Shown: piece after piece, positions 1 to 13,249 of the stretch
Layout of the letters: each line of letters begins with the position of its first letter
Numbering within the stretch: position 1 is the first letter of the stretch
Assembly: GCF_033568475.1 (NCBI RefSeq)
Contig: NC_133120.1
Span: 82,374,151 to 82,438,150, forward strand
Length of the DNA: 64,000 nucleotides
Direction: 5' to 3'
Source: Henckelia pumila
Lineage: Eukaryota > Streptophyta > Magnoliopsida > Lamiales > Gesneriaceae
Made by a program: the position numbers and the translations under genes
The notes under the pieces: model-generated
What the model saw: only the letters and a program-made list of their open reading frames with translations
Database searches by the model: none
What the model was told of the DNA's origin: nothing

Positions 1-165
1 GTAGAGCTTTGTGAGTCTCCCTCGTTCCCTTCCTGGAGTCGCTGGGTAGTTTTCCTACTATTGTAGGGATTCAAGCGTGAACAGCAGGGGCGTGGGAATT
101 CTTGTGTGCCTTGGCTTGGCTTGGCTTGGCTTGCTAGTTTAATGGAAAAACGGTTCTAGTTATCT
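1..165 (+). repeat. 5' LTR (3' part) of the left copia element
   Basis: Matches 4134-4305 from GTAGAGCTTTGTG to GTTCTAGTTATCTGAGCCC with scattered differences and small indels. A short CTTGG run (near 113-133) is expanded in this copy compared with the other. The true left end is outside the window. Confidence 0.8.
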
Positions 166-3100
166 GAGCCCGAAGAATACACACCTATTATTCCCTTGAA
201 TTCTATTTCTGATTTTTACAGTGATGTTAAATATGCTATTAAGTATGATAGAGACAATATAACATTAGAAACTGTTGTGAATGGTCTGATAAGCAAAGAG
301 ATAGATTTGAAAACGAATAGGGGTGGTAATAATTCTGGTGAGACTATGTTTGTTAGATAAATATCTAAAACTCGTTTTCAAAGACATTCAAACAACCATA
401 ATCAATCCTATGCCAAGAACAGAGGTAAGAACAAGCAAAGATCTCAGTTGAGACCTATAAACATAAAATGTTTTAATTGTGGTGAAACAGGTCATTACAT
501 TAAATATTGCTCAAGGCCTACACAAAAATAAAACCAGAATTACAAAAATCAGCATGATGATATTGCTAATATGGCTTCATCTAGTGAAAACATGGGTGAT
601 GTTTTTATGGTGACTGAAGTATGTGATGTGCCTACTGTGAATTCTGTGCATTCAAGTGCTTTGTGTGAAAATGAATGGCTTGTAGATTCTGCGTGCACTT
701 TTCTTATGTCTCCATTCAAAAATCTGTATTCTACTTATAAAGAAGTGAAGCATGGGTCTGTTTCTATGGCTAATGAAAAGATGTGTCAAGTTGTTGGTCT
801 TGGTGATGTATGTTTGAAATTTGATTCAGGTTATGTACTGACTTTGAAAAATGTTAGACATGTTCCTGATTTATGTCATAATTTGATTCCCTATGCTGCT
901 TTAGAAGATGACGGTCTACAGGGTAGATGGGTTAATGGGGTCATGAAAATCTTGAAAGGTTCTTTGGTGATTTTCAAAGCTGAAAAATTGAGAAACTTGT
1001 GTGTTTGCCATGCTGAACCTGAATATTGTATGCAAAACTTTTTGAATGCTGTCTTGAATGATAAAACTAATTTGTGGCACAAAAGACTATGTCACATGAG
1101 TTCTAAAGGTTTAGAAATTTTGCATAAAGATGGTTACTAATTTGGTACTGAAAAATTGTCTTGTGTGTCATTTTGTGATGCATGTGTTCTTGGCAAACAA
1201 TCTAGAGTCAAGTTTTCACATTTCCCAAGTCCCAAACAATATGTCAATTATGAAATTCTTGAATATTTGCTTGCTGATGTTTGGGGTCCTGCTAGTGTGC
1301 CCATGCATGGTGGAAATCAATATTTCTTATCTATGATTGATGATTTTTCAAGGAAAGTTTAGGTGTTTTTATTGAAAAACAAATCTGATGTTTTTGAAAA
1401 GTTTAAAAACTGGAAAAACTTGATTGAAAATCAAACTGGTAAGAAAATTAAAATTCTAAGAACCGATAATTGTTTTGAATTTTGTAACAAATTGTTTGAC
1501 AACCTGTGTGCTGAATCTGGTATTCAAAGACACAAGACTGTCCCTTATACGCCTCAGCAAAATGGTGTTGCTGAACGTATGAATTGAACTTTACTTGAAA
1601 GGGTGAAGTGTATTCTTGCATGTTCTAGACTTTCAAAAAAGTTTTGGGGTGAAGCTGTTTGTACAGCAGCTTATTAGATAAATAGATCCCCTTCTGTGCC
1701 TTTGAATGGTAAGTGTCCAGAATTTGTATGGTCTGGTACGCAAACTGATTTGTCAAACTTGAAAGTTTTTGGTTGTTGTGCTTTTGTGCATCAAAAACAA
1801 GATAAACTTGAACCTAGATCGGTTAAATGCATTTTTCTTGGATATCTTGATGGGGTTAAGGGTTATAGACTATGGTTAAGGGATCAAACTGGTTTTAAAG
1901 TGTTAATCAGTAGGGATGTTGTTTTCAATGAATCTGATTTTCCATGTTTATCTGCTCATTTGCCCATTCCCCAAGCTGCCACTGCTCCAAACAAGGTGGA
2001 GCATTTGCCTGGTCCAAGTCTTGTTTCTGAAAATGTGAAGACTGTGCCTTTTGTGGATGAAGTGTCTGATAATCTGTCTGATAATGCTAATGATGATTTT
2101 GATATGCATGAGGAAACTAGTGAAAATATGCATGAAATGACTTGAATGATTATCAATTAGCTAAAGATAGATCTAGAAGAAATATTAGGCCTCCACAACA
2201 CTTTGATAACTTTCACATGACTTCTTATGCATTCAGTGTATTTGAATCTATTGATAATGTTGAACCTAAGTCGTATGACGAAGCTTTAAAATCTGAAAAT
2301 TCTAGGAAATTGTTAAATGCGATGAAAGAATAAATTAATTCTTTGCATGTTAACAATACTTGGATTCTTGTGCCTAAACCTGAAAATTGTTCTATTGTGG
2401 ACTGTAAGTGGCTGTTTAAGGTCAAGAATGAGTGTGAATCTGTTAGAGTTAAAGCTAGGTTAGTAGCTAAGGGTTTTACTCAAAAAGAAGGGATATATTA
2501 TACCGAAATATTTTATCCTGTTGTGAAATTTACTACTGTTAGAATTATGCTTTCTTTTGTTGCTCAGTTTGATTGGGAGTTAAAACAATTAGATGTTAAA
2601 ACTGCTTTTTTACATGGTGAACTTAATGAGAAAATTTTTATGAGGCAACCTGATGGCTTTGTGAACTCTAAGTATCTTGATCATGTGTGTCTGCTTAAGA
2701 AATCTTTGTGTGGATTAAAACAGTCTCCTAGACAATGGAATAAAAAGTTTGATGAATGCATGCTTTCTTTGGGTATTACTAGAAGTAATTATGACCATTG
2801 CTTGTATTTCAAACAAAATTCCAAAGTTTCAGTTTTCTTGCTCATCTATGTGGACGATATGCTATTGATTAGTTCTTGTGTGAAAACTGTTGAACATATC
2901 AAAAATTGCTTGAGTGCTAATTTTGATATGAAATTTCCAGGAGATACTAAAAGGATTCTTGGCATGAATATTTATAGGGATTGAAAACGGTCTATCATTT
3001 TATTGAATCAGGATACATATGTTAAGAAAGTTTTGAGTAAATTTTCCATGTCAAATACCAAACCTGTCAATGTGCCTCTAGCTGGTCATTTTGTTCTAAG

Positions 3101-3837
3101 TAAAGAGCAAACTCCTAAAACTGAATATGATATTAAATGCATGAAGAATGTGCCTTATTCTAATGTTATTGGTTCTGTCGTGTATTTAATGATTAGCAAA
3201 AGGCTTGATATTGCGTATTCCGTGAGTTGCTTGAGTCGTTATATGTCTAATCCCGGAGTTTACCATTGAGAAGCTCTCAAATATCTGCTGAGATATTTGA
3301 ATGGTTCTATGAATCATGGTTTAAAATTTTTCAGATCTGAAACTGGTGTTAAATTGGTTGGATATATGGATTCTAACTATGACAATGATAGAGACAATAC
3401 AAAATCAACAACTTCTTATGTGTTTACGTTGTGTGGTGCTTGTATTAGCTGGAAATCTCAATTACAACAAATTGTAGCCCTTTCAACCACCGAATTTGAG
3501 TATGTAGCTGTAACTGAAGCGTTAAAAGAAGTTATTTGGTTGAAAGGACTCATTTTTTAAATTGGTTTTCTTGAAGGTGAAGTTGTTGTATTTTCTGATA
3601 GTCAATCTGACATCCAATTATGTAAGAATCCTGTTTTTCATGATAGAACTAAACATATTGATGTTAGATTTCACTACATTCGTGATGTGGTTGCTAAATG
3701 TATTGTCTATCTTGAAAAGATTTCGTCTGAATTTAATCCTGCTGATATGGGAACTAAGTGTTTATCTGTTGAAAAATTTAGATCGTGTTTGAAAATTTTA
3801 AACTTTGATACTTCCGACTGATACTGACTTTGTGTTT

Positions 3838-4305
3838 TTGTTGTGGGGCGTGATGATAACTGTAGGTGACTCTCCAAAACAAGTGAATCGACGTTGGGCC
3901 AAAAAGGTAGAGATTTGTTGGGCTTTGACCCAATTACTTCTATTATTTCCAGCTCAATTAATTAGGCCCTTGTATAAAGTCTACTCCCCAAAAACCTTAT
4001 CTGCCGATCGATTGAGAGGAGAGTGAGGATTGAGCAGCCGCAAGAAGGAAGAAACGTGTGAGTTCTTTGTGAATCGAGTGAGCGTTCTATCTCTTTTTTT
4101 CTTGCATTCGTGGAGTGCTGTCTTCTTTTCTTCGTAGAGCTTTGTGCTGCTCTGTGAGTCTCTCTCGTTTCCTTCCTGAAGTCGTTGGGTGGTTTTCCTA
4201 CTGTCTATAGGGCTTCAAGCGTGAACAACAGGGGCGTGGGAATCCTTGTGTGCATTGCCTTGGCTTGCTGGTTTAATGGAGAAACGGTTCTAGTTATCTG
4301 AGCCC
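3838..4305 (+). repeat. 3' LTR of the left copia element (left boundary approximate)
   Basis: Only 4134-4305 can be aligned to its partner at 1-165. The left limit is inferred from the end of the RNase H coding region near 3822 and from the TATA-like site near 3972, which would drive transcription from the LTR. No target-site duplication can be checked because the partner end is missing. Confidence 0.6.
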
Positions 4306-5547
4306 CAAGCTCGCTGATTTTTTTCCATTTATTTTTATGTTCTTTTTCTTTGGATTCTTCTTTACCTGCTGCTGGTTTTGGGTTGTTATTGTGCAGGTGA
4401 TAGGTACGAGAGGATGGCTAATCGGCTAGAGACAGTGGTGAATACTTAACAATATGGATATGGATTGTAATCTTTTTTTTTTTTCTAAAAAAAATTATTT
4501 CAGATATGCACTGTAATCTGTAATTGATATTGTGCATTTCATTTTTTTTATGGATTGTGATTTGGTGTATCTTATCAATTGTTTGGCGTGGTATATTATA
4601 ATTTTCGTTTTACTCTCTATTATTAATTAAATATTCAAAATTTTGGACAAATAGAAATATTTAGTAATTTTTAACAAATTTAAAAAATAAATAAGATGTG
4701 ATAATTATAGATAAATTATAAATATATGACGAATTAAACATTCAAAAGTAGGTGATACAATTTGTGATTTTGAGATTAATGTGATTGATAACTTGAAAAT
4801 TATGCATTTATTCTTAAAAATTTTACAATTTATTGTTGTATACAACTCATCATGTGTCAAACCATATACATCAATCAATATATGGATATGTCATATGTAT
4901 ATGGATATGGATTATAATCGTTTAAAAGAATGATTACAGATGCTGTTTAATCTTTAATTGATATTATGCAATTAATTCATTTTTTTTTTGTATGGATTAT
5001 ACTGTTTAATTGATTTGGTGTATCTTATCAATTGTTAGAAAATTACATGTATATATATTTCAGAAGATGAACACCTATGTAGGCATATGTGAGCATCATT
5101 GCGGTGGCATTTTCAGTTTTGTACATCCAATAAATAACATCCTAGACATATATTAGTATTTTTTTCACACGATGCGTGCATATATTCTATAATTTTTTGG
5201 TGTTAATTAATTTTCGTTTCTTTCAGGATGATATTATTATAAATTAAATATTCAAAATTTTGGATAAAGAATAATATTTAGAAATTTTTAATAAATTTAA
5301 AAAGTAGATAAGATATGATATTTATAGATTATATAAGATTTTATTGAGATAATTTAAACTTAGTAACTATTTTTGGTAGGTTATGTCATATCATTGTTTT
5401 GTCTCCAAAATACTCTTACACATAACTATCATAATTCTTTTTAAATAAAATAAATAATCAAAAATTAATTTTAAAAAAATTAAATATAAAATTACTCAAT
5501 TCTTATTATATTTCATATAAATTTTGTTATACACGATAAAAATTTAA
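4306..5547. other. AT-rich spacer with an imperfect direct duplication
   Basis: No coding signal. A segment at about 4450-4710 (TATGGATATGGATT followed by TTGATTTGGTGTATCTTATC-like and ATTCAAAATTTTGGA motifs) recurs in the same order at about 4895-5330. The second copy carries roughly 190 extra bases near 5040-5230. This looks like an old segmental or repeat duplication rather than a gene. Confidence 0.5.
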
Positions 5548-5728
5548 GGGCAATTTGCTCAAAAATCCTCAAATGCAAACATGTTTTACTTTGGGGTCCC
5601 TAGTCATAAAATGTGGTACACAACAATACAAGATGTGGTACAAATTAACAAAAAATGTGGTACAAAAAAATGGCTAGGGAGTGCAGAGCAAAACATGTTT
5701 GCATTAGTGATTTTTGAGTAATTTGCAC
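5548..5728. mobile_element. Mutator-like MITE, copy 1
   Basis: This is a 181-bp element with terminal inverted repeats of about 38 bp (left arm from GGCAATTTGCTCAAAAATC, right arm its inverse) and internal GTGGTACAAA motifs. It is flanked by a perfect 9-bp direct repeat, AAAATTTAA, at 5539-5547 and 5729-5737. A second copy lies at 60976-61182. A 9-bp duplication with long inverted repeats is typical of Mutator-derived MITEs; no transposase is present. Confidence 0.75.
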
Positions 5729-5737
5729 AAAATTTAA

Positions 5738-6703
5738 TTTATATGCACGCACCGTGTGCATATATTTATTAGTTATATTATAAAATTTAAAAAAGTGGTC
5801 CGGTGGTTATTTCCTGGAATAAGAAAAAGGTGTCAAGATGGAAGTCGTGGGATCTGTTCCCGTACGTGTCATGTTGAATAGTAAACTGATCAAATCAAAC
5901 TAATAAATGATGCGGTTCAATCGATCACACGTTCTACACGCAGAATATTCAAGTTTGAAGCATTTCATTTTTCAAAAGGCTTGACTTTGAAGGATACCTC
6001 ATTTTATATAAAATGAGTCAGAAATCCATTTACTTATGCGGAGGTTAAATCGAAAGATGTGCACGAGCGGCAGGACGTGAAAGAGGGAGCCCAACCCCCA
6101 AGAGCATACCCCACAATATTAATATTTCAGTGGGGAAACCCGCAACTCTGAAAAATCTATTCCCACGTCACCTCAAGTCTTATCAACTTGTCTATATCCT
6201 GTGATAGTTAACGTGGAAGCATTACAGAAAACCAAGATTATTATCACATCTCCATATGGCTAGCTCCAGATTTCCATCATGCCATACGTCGTTTCGATCA
6301 AGTATCACCACCAACGCAACGACCAAGTTCTCGTGGTCACGCTCAAAGTGACCTTGCCCTTCATCACACATCTAAATCTGTGCTTCTTCTGCACCTGCAA
6401 TCTCCATCCAAATGGCACCAGATTTCTCAAATTTTAATTTTTAATATGTAAAAACGTACGCATGTGCAAATTGCAATGGCCGTCAAATGGTGGTTGTGTA
6501 TGATGCATGATCTCTCCGACCAACTACCAACAACTTTAAGATCCCATCAATTCTTTTCCTTCTTGTTGCGTAGGATTACATCTACTTCATCAGCCCTGAA
6601 TTGGGCAGCACTAAAAACACCATCACCCAATGACAGAGCCAGGATTTCAGCTTCGCATGAGCTAAATTTTTTTTGCGAAAAACTCAAAAACTATAGAAAT
6701 TAA
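5738..6703. other. Spacer without recognised gene
   Basis: Non-coding, less AT-rich than its surroundings. A short open frame at 6464-6703 has no recognisable motif and is not called. Around 6630-6700 there is a sequence resembling plant interspersed repeats (CAGAGCCAGGATTTC start), which the next MITE interrupts. Confidence 0.4.
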
Positions 6704-7030
6704 GAGCCCGTTTGGAAACAAAAGTTATTGGCTTAAAAAAGCACTTAAATAAGTTCAGCTTTTTTTAAAGTGATTTTATTAAAAAAAGCAAAAGTAGTTT
6801 TAGTATTTGGATAAATGTTAAAAAAGTGCTTTTTAAATTTAAAACATAAGCAGAAGCCAAAAAGCCAACAAATCAAAATTTCTGGCTTTTAAAAAAGCAC
6901 TTAATTGGGCTTAAATAAATGCTTTTTTTAAAACGTCTATTGTAACCAAACACGTAACTTTTTAAAAAAAACACTTTTTTTAAAAAATAAGTGTTTTTTT
7001 CCAAAATGTCTACTGTTCCCAAACGGACTC
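6704..7030. mobile_element. Tourist-like (PIF/Harbinger) MITE
   Basis: The 327-bp element starts GAGCCCGTTTGGAAAC and ends with the inverse of GAGTCCGTTTGGGAAC. It is flanked by TAA at 6701-6703 and 7031-7033. The GTTTGG terminal motif and TAA duplication are those of Tourist-like MITEs. The inside is a run of AAAAAGCACTT-type motifs in both orientations. No transposase. Confidence 0.65.
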
Positions 7031-7033
7031 TAA

Positions 7034-8261
7034 AACTCATATTTTTGCAAAAAAAAACTGTAAAATTTGCTTAAACCACCCCCAAAAAAAAATTGTCGTC
7101 AAAATTAACCACAAAGAATTAAATATTTATCAATGTATATGCAAACTCCATTATTTTTTGTTTTGTTTTTGGAGTGATTTTGAAAAGTAAAATGTGGGCT
7201 ATTACGAGCTAGGCTCGTGGATATTTAATATGCGTTGTGATGGCATAATTAGAAGATTATGTTTGAGCTTTAGATTTATGCTGCAAGCTATGCCTGATTT
7301 GATCGAGAAAGAGTTAACACACAACAGAGACGAATATTTCTATTTGTCATACATAGTTTTTGATTTAGGGCGAGGCATAGCCTGCCAAATCGACATCAAA
7401 TGCATATTACTTGCCTATCGATCTCAACCGTGAAAGATTATTCAGACGACCTCGATTCATGCCTTCAGGGGAGGGAAAAGGGACACCATATTAGTATCCT
7501 TATTGACCTTTAACCTTCTGATATTATTCAAGCCACGTCAATACTGTTATTATTAGCTTGGAAGTTAAAATCCAGCCTGGTTACATTGGAAGCAAGTCAT
7601 TGACTTCATTTAGATTTAGATAGATAGCACATGCACTTGTTTTCTTGTAAACGAATTCTCCCTCATCAAGAACATATGTAGCCAGGTCGGGGCAGGACTA
7701 TATTCTATATCCTGTCATCGTCCTCAATTGAGAGGCAAGAGGAGAATGCAGAAAATTATAATCTGTTCCAAAGTTGTTATCATGCCTTGTAACTCGAGGA
7801 TTGTGCATGTAAAGAGATATGACCATTGCTTGGCAGTGGTCATCACCTTCAAATACATCATTGCATGCAAACCAACTTCAAGCAACTTGGGAATATGACA
7901 TGAAATGACATTAACTATCTAATTTTATCCCTTGGAATTCATTAAAGTATTTGTAATATTTTAAATGCTTTTGCTGATAATCTTCAATGCCATTGGTATC
8001 CATGATAAGGATTATGTCCATCAGATCAATCAAGAAAGAGAAAAAAATGAATGATCATATATTCAATTACGTGGTTGGTATGAATTATTCTCTCTCAAAG
8101 GAAAAATATGATCAACAACACGCGCTCCTCCGGGCCCGAAACAGATAGCATAATGCCTCATCAGATAAACCTGAATTGATATACTCACATAACTTTCTCA
8201 ATTCTGTGCAGGTACATCATAATATAATTAAGATGATAGAACAACTATTTTGTGCATTTCA
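7034..8261. other. Spacer downstream of the BolA4 gene
   Basis: No coding region is supported. The right end should hold the 3' untranslated region and poly-A signal of the minus-strand BolA4 gene (stop at 8262). A 79-codon open frame at 7194-7433 shows no motif and is not called. Confidence 0.4.
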
Positions 8262-10258
8262 TCACTTCCCTGATGCTTCTTCAGGAGTTTTGGTAGTCAT
8301 CTGATCAACAGCATGTACTGTGTTTTGAAGTTCTTCCCATATTGCTTTGTACACCATCCTCTGCCTATTCACAGCAGATTTACCCTCAAAAGCTGTAGAG
8401 ATTACTTCAATGCTGCAAATATGCGCCCAATCAAATGAGAGGACCGCAGCTTCCAAGTATGATATACCATCGATAGGAATAATTTTAAAAATGACCTCGG
8501 TCAAACTTACTTTTTTAAAACTGATCTCTGCCTACTAAAATAACATTGTCCAATATGTTGAATTATGTATTTCTGGTTGATGAAGGTTACAAATAAATAA
8601 ATAAAATGTTTGACTTGTGTCCTTTTTCAAATTAACCTTGTTCAGTATCACAAGTAGGCAGTAGCAAGTTAACAATAAGCAGAGGGGGACAGATATTGAA
8701 AGATCCCCACATAACAAAAGTGATCAAAGGTATTAGAGTGAAGGAAAGAGCTAACCTAACATGGCGACCATCACCATAAGCATCCTTCACAATGACTGAC
8801 TCTGCACTAAGCTGTTCCTTGATCTGCAACAGTCATAAGAAAGACATTTGAAGTAGTAAAAACATAAAAGAAAGTAAATACATATAATTGTTCACCACAA
8901 ACCAATATCCAGCATGCAATCGGTAGATGAATGAAAATTTAAGTATTTCTCTCCTGCTAAAAATGTATATTCGTATTTGTGTGATATCTGATCTGTAACA
9001 TTCACAAAATCTCATCATACGCTATAGTCGATTTCTAGAAGAAGATAGCTATGACTTAAAAACCCCACTCCAGCTGTTCGGCAAGGGGAAAATGAAGTTT
9101 CATTATTTTCTTGATAGGAAAGTTGGGAATATCCAATAATTTCAAACTTGTAGCCACAAAGAATCAGCAAAAGACTAAAAGAGAGAAGTTAAAGCCAAAG
9201 GAATCATTTTAATGTAACTCTGCAGTTGTTGACATTTTATTTAATCACTTCGGAATTCAATTCACCACACTTTCTTGAGAACTTAGGCTTGTTCAGTTCT
9301 TTGATTCGTGGTAAATTATTATATGAATGAACAGTGTATCTGATCACTAGCCACCCATCTCTCACTTAAAGAGAAAAAGGTTATTCTTGCCTCTCCCTTC
9401 GTTCCATATGATGCTTCTTTTTGGTGCAAAATTGGACCAAAAAGTCCACTCTAGAGCAAAAAACGTCAAGAGTATGAGTATTCCAAGACCAAAATAATTC
9501 AAACAACACATCTTCCCCTAAACAGATAGCAACGCCATTTTCTCTAAGGTCTTGAGGAGACAACTGCATTCATCATGCTATGTATATGCGACAGTACATA
9601 TGTTCCGTGTTCCTGATAGTTCTATTACACTAATGCTCTAACAATTACAAACAAGCTGTTCAAATTGCATAAATAATCAGATCAGAGACGAATGTCTTTG
9701 TGGTCGCTTTCGTGAACCTCAAAGGCTTAACTACCTATTAACTTAAGAATAAGAAAGTGTTGCAAAATAGAGCATTTGACTGTCATCTGAGTGCTACAAG
9801 TCAACCGTTTTTTTCTACATTTTGGTAGGTATGCTGTTTCTGCTTTTAAATGCCGAAATCTTTACACACGAGTCAGGTAAATTGAAGCCAACTCTTTCGG
9901 GTAAATAATATCGCACGTTTTTTCGATCCTCATATCATCTGTGCAAGAAATGACGGTAACACAAAAACTAACACGAAATTCAGTGACCAACCTTCCTCTC
10001 CATTGATTCAATCAAAGGAGGTTCGATGGAAGCTGGATTGTCAGTTGCCTGGATACAGAAACTCCGACGGCAGTGCGTGATTCTGGTTGGTCTACCTAAG
10101 CAGGAAAGAGGAAGCTCCGCCGGAAAAGATGAGCTACGGCTGGACAGATGATAGCTCCTCCTCGTTGACAAGGACGTCGTTCCCTGCAGACATGAAAGTC
10201 TGCCAACCACCCGTAGCACCGCCGAATTCGGCCGGATTAACAGCGCTCTCGTCGCCAT
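8262..10258 (-). CDS. BOLA4: BolA-like protein, organelle type (BOLA4-like)
   Basis: This small organellar BolA protein partners monothiol CGFS glutaredoxins in iron-sulphur cluster handling. There are three exons on the minus strand: 9992-10258, 8756-8823 and 8262-8412. All introns are GT-AG and the phases fit (267, 68 and 151 nt), giving 161 aa. Residues 1 to about 75 are rich in Arg and Ser with almost no acidic residues early on, as in a chloroplast or mitochondrial transit peptide. The BolA domain follows (about 85-157): a helix with IKEQLSAE, the strand motif [10 protein letters not shown] (102-111), [21 protein letters not shown] (partly helix), and the conserved His145 in [12 protein letters not shown], the expected cluster ligand. 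Length and motifs agree with Arabidopsis BOLA4, which is dual-targeted; targeting here is inferred. The gene looks intact. Confidence 0.93.
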
Positions 10259-10531
10259 TTATATGGATCAACGGTGGCTGAGAAGGAGATGATTTTGGAC
10301 TGCGACGCTGACCTGACCTAATGACGCCTCTAGTGTAACTCGACGTCGTATCTCTCTTCGAGGGATAAGGGTGAATAAATTTTTTTTTTCCCGAACGAAA
10401 TAATCATAAATTGAATCCCTTGCATTAATTATCTTTATCACTGATTTCTTTGATGAAAAATACTTTGAGAATATTTCATTTCATTTGTTTTGTTTTGTTT
10501 TTTTTCTTTTTTGAGAGTGAATATTTCATTT
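10259..10531. promoter_or_regulatory. Upstream region of BOLA4, cut short by a retrotransposon
   Basis: This holds the 5' untranslated region and proximal promoter of the minus-strand BolA4 gene. Only about 270 bp separate its ATG from the 5' LTR of the Tat-type gypsy element at 10532. No clear TATA box was seen. Any promoter element further upstream now lies beyond 17 kb of inserted DNA. Confidence 0.45.
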
Positions 10532-11078
10532 TGTTACCCCGAGAAAATATTTCAACACGAGCCCGTTTATAGTGGGTCTACTAGATATGACCAGGACTGG
10601 TATTTTATGGGCCGACCTGGGCTGGGCCTAGTAGGCCGCACGCATTTTTTTCAAGTTCAAGTAGGACTCTGATATATGTGAGATAAGTATGGATCTTCTC
10701 AAATATTCACAAGATAAAGATAAACTTAAGAAGGATCCAATGGATGAAGAGTCCTAGTCCAGGATATGTTATAATTCGACTAGGTAACTTATTCTATTTT
10801 CTCCTATAAATACAGGTACTGTTATGGTTGTATTAATTATTGATTACTCACTTTTACATTCACGCACTCATATCTCTCAGTTTTCGCATTAGTTATACCC
10901 TCTGCCTTCAAGACACTGACTTAGGCATCGGAGGGGTCACGCCAAAAACACTTTCGGCGCCCCTTAACCTAGTTATTGTTTGTGCATAACTGGTTGTACC
11001 CGACCCGACCTGCCTCATTGGAAATTCGGAAAATCCATTCTACCAGACCGAACACGAGGTAAAATTTCGACATCATCA
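10532..11078 (+). repeat. 5' LTR of the Tat-type gypsy element
   Basis: Starts TGTTACCCCGAG and ends CGACATCATCA. It contains a TATA box (TATAAATA, 10805-10812), the likely promoter of the element. It aligns along its full length with 27221-27767. Confidence 0.95.
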
Positions 11079-11118
11079 ATTGGCGCCGTCTGTGGGAATT
11101 TGAAGAAAAAGAGTTTCG

Positions 11119-12700
11119 ATGGCTAGTCAGAATGGAAATCACCCAAATCTAGAGGAGTTAGTGACTCAGGCTGTTCAGAGGGCTTTGGCGGAAAGGGATG
11201 AGGCCAATCCTCCGCACCCCGATCATAATGCCCACCTCGAGGAGATCAAAAAGTTGAAGGAGGAGATGGAGCAGTTAAGGAAGAAGCAGGCCGGGTACCT
11301 AGCTACCACAACCAGAAACATTCTTTTTACTCAGGAGATATTGGACGCCGACCTCCCCAATCAGTTCAAATTGCCTCATGTTGGGGAGTATGATGGCAAA
11401 GGGGATCCTGAAGACCATTTGGCACGCTTTGAAAATGCAGCTCTGTTGTATAAATATTTTGATCAGATTAAGTGCCGGTCTTTCCTTACTACTCTCATAG
11501 GACCAGCCCAACAATGGTTCAATATGCTACGTCCTGGGAAGATCAAGGAGTTCAAGGATTTCAGCAAATCCTTTTTGCATCACTTTGCTAGCAGCAAAAA
11601 GCATCCTACCACTACTTTCAGCCTATTTGCAACCAAGCAACGAGAACATGAAAATTTGAGAGCATACATCCGCAGGTTTAGTGCCTTGGCTCTCGAGGTA
11701 CCCATGGCTACTCCAGACCTGCTCATCAGTGCCTTCATGTAAGGGCTGGATACAAAAGATTTTCTTAAATCTCTAATAAAGAGGCCGCCAGAAACATATG
11801 AAGAATTACTTGCCCGAGCTGAAAAATATGTCAACATGGAAGAGATACAGGTTTCGCGGGCAGCTGTGAAGAGGGAACGACCAAAAAGTCCAAAGAACAA
11901 TAGGGTTCCAAACAATAATTCAGGGATGGGACAGCCATTCCGACCTGCATTGTTGGGAGAATTCACCTCTTTCACTCCTTTACGCATGAGTAAAGTCCGA
12001 GCCCTACAAATTTGTGACGATCGAAAACTCACACAAAGGCCTCCGTGGACGGAAAATGGACCCCGAAACAGGCAATCAGATAAATATTGTCACTTTCATA
12101 ATGAATATAGGCATACTACAGAAGACTGCCGACAATTAGATCAGGAGATTGAGAGGATAATACAACAACATTCTGAAATAAAAAATATTTTGATCCGACA
12201 AGAGGGGTACCGTCCGAAAAGGAAACAACGAGGAAGATCAAGACAGAGAGCCAGGACTACTCCTCCTCAGGAATATTTCAATCGCCCAAATCAGGACCAG
12301 CCTAGGGATGACCGAGCTCATCAAAGACCGGCTCCGCCTGCTCGGGGAATTATCAATATGATTTCAGGAGGCCCTACTGATGGAGATTCCAATCGAGCTA
12401 GGAAAACTAGCAGCCGAAAATTAGTAAATATGGAGATTGACAATCAAACTGTCAACATTGGCCCGACCCTCTCTTTTGGGCCGGAAGATTTAAAAGGGGT
12501 TGCTAACAACCATAATGATGCACTGGTAATAAGGGCCATGGTCGCGAATTACGATGTGGCCCGGATATTTGTGGATTCAGGCAGTTCTGTCAATGTTTTA
12601 TTTCAAGAAGCTATCAATCAAATGGACCTGGGACAGTATAGAATAGAGCCCGTTGTCACATCACTCTTTGGTTTCACGGGTCATGCAATCCGGCCTGTGG
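11119..12700 (+). other. gag and protease region of the Tat-type element (fossil)
   Basis: The Gag region begins MASQNGNHPNLEEL, with a charged coiled-coil stretch and a retrotransposon gag domain (QQWFNMLRPGKI... FLHHFASSKK). It then has a Cys-His motif CHFHNEYRHTTEDC near 12090, the form usual in Tat and Athila elements. A retropepsin-like site FVDSGSSVNVLF lies near 12565-12600. The region is broken. Confidence 0.85.
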
Positions 12701-13249
12701 GGTTAGTACATCTGCCCCTAACTCTTGGGAAAGGCAACGGTCGCAAGACCAGGATTGTGAGCTTTATTATAGTAGACGCTCCGTCTGCCTATAACGCTAT
12801 ACTGGGTAGACCTGCCATGACCACTTTAATGGCCGTCGCATCAGCTCTGCATCAGAAAATTAAGTTCCCAGTGGGTAATCAGGTCGGTGAGGTGCAAGGT
12901 GATCAAGTTATTGCACGAAAGTGTTATGTGGAGGAAGTCAGAATAGAGCAAAAAGTAGCCAAGACTGATAATGTTGACAGACCTGGATTTGCTGGCATGG
13001 AAAAAGTCAACTTGATAGAAGACACATATGTCACCGCTGAAGAAGAAATTGAAGAAATAATTATCTCCCCTCCTTCGGGGATGGTAAAAATTTCCCGTAC
13101 CCTTGAAGCAGAGTTGAAGTAACTACTACTGGAATGCTTGCAAAAAAATAAAGACGTCTTCGCGTGGTCAGTTTCAGACCTGGTAGGGGTCCATCGGGAA
13201 ATTGCAGAGCACAAGCTCAATGTAATAAAGGGTTTTCGCCCTATTATTC

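Larger units (their letters stand above)
1..4305 (+). mobile_element. Ty1/copia LTR retrotransposon, old broken copy, left edge cut by window
   Basis: Bases 1-165 are repeated with small differences at about 4134-4305, so the window opens inside the 5' LTR and the 3' LTR ends near 4305. Between them, in plus-strand copia order, lie the end of gag with a CCHC zinc knuckle (CFNCGETGHYIKYC near 469-510), a protease-like stretch, the GAG-pre-integrase motif (LWHKRLCH near 1072), the integrase core (about 1270-1600), a copia reverse transcriptase with YVDDMLL near 2850, and RNase H (about 3350-3800). The 3' LTR probably starts near 3838 and has a TATA-like TTGTATAAAG near 3972. The copy is broken in many places (about ten) and is a fossil. 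The visible LTR overlap differs clearly, so it is the oldest-looking LTR element here. Confidence 0.88.

Noticed and set aside
6464-6703. 79-codon open frame
   Set aside because: No motif, and it ends at a MITE boundary in repeat-like sequence.
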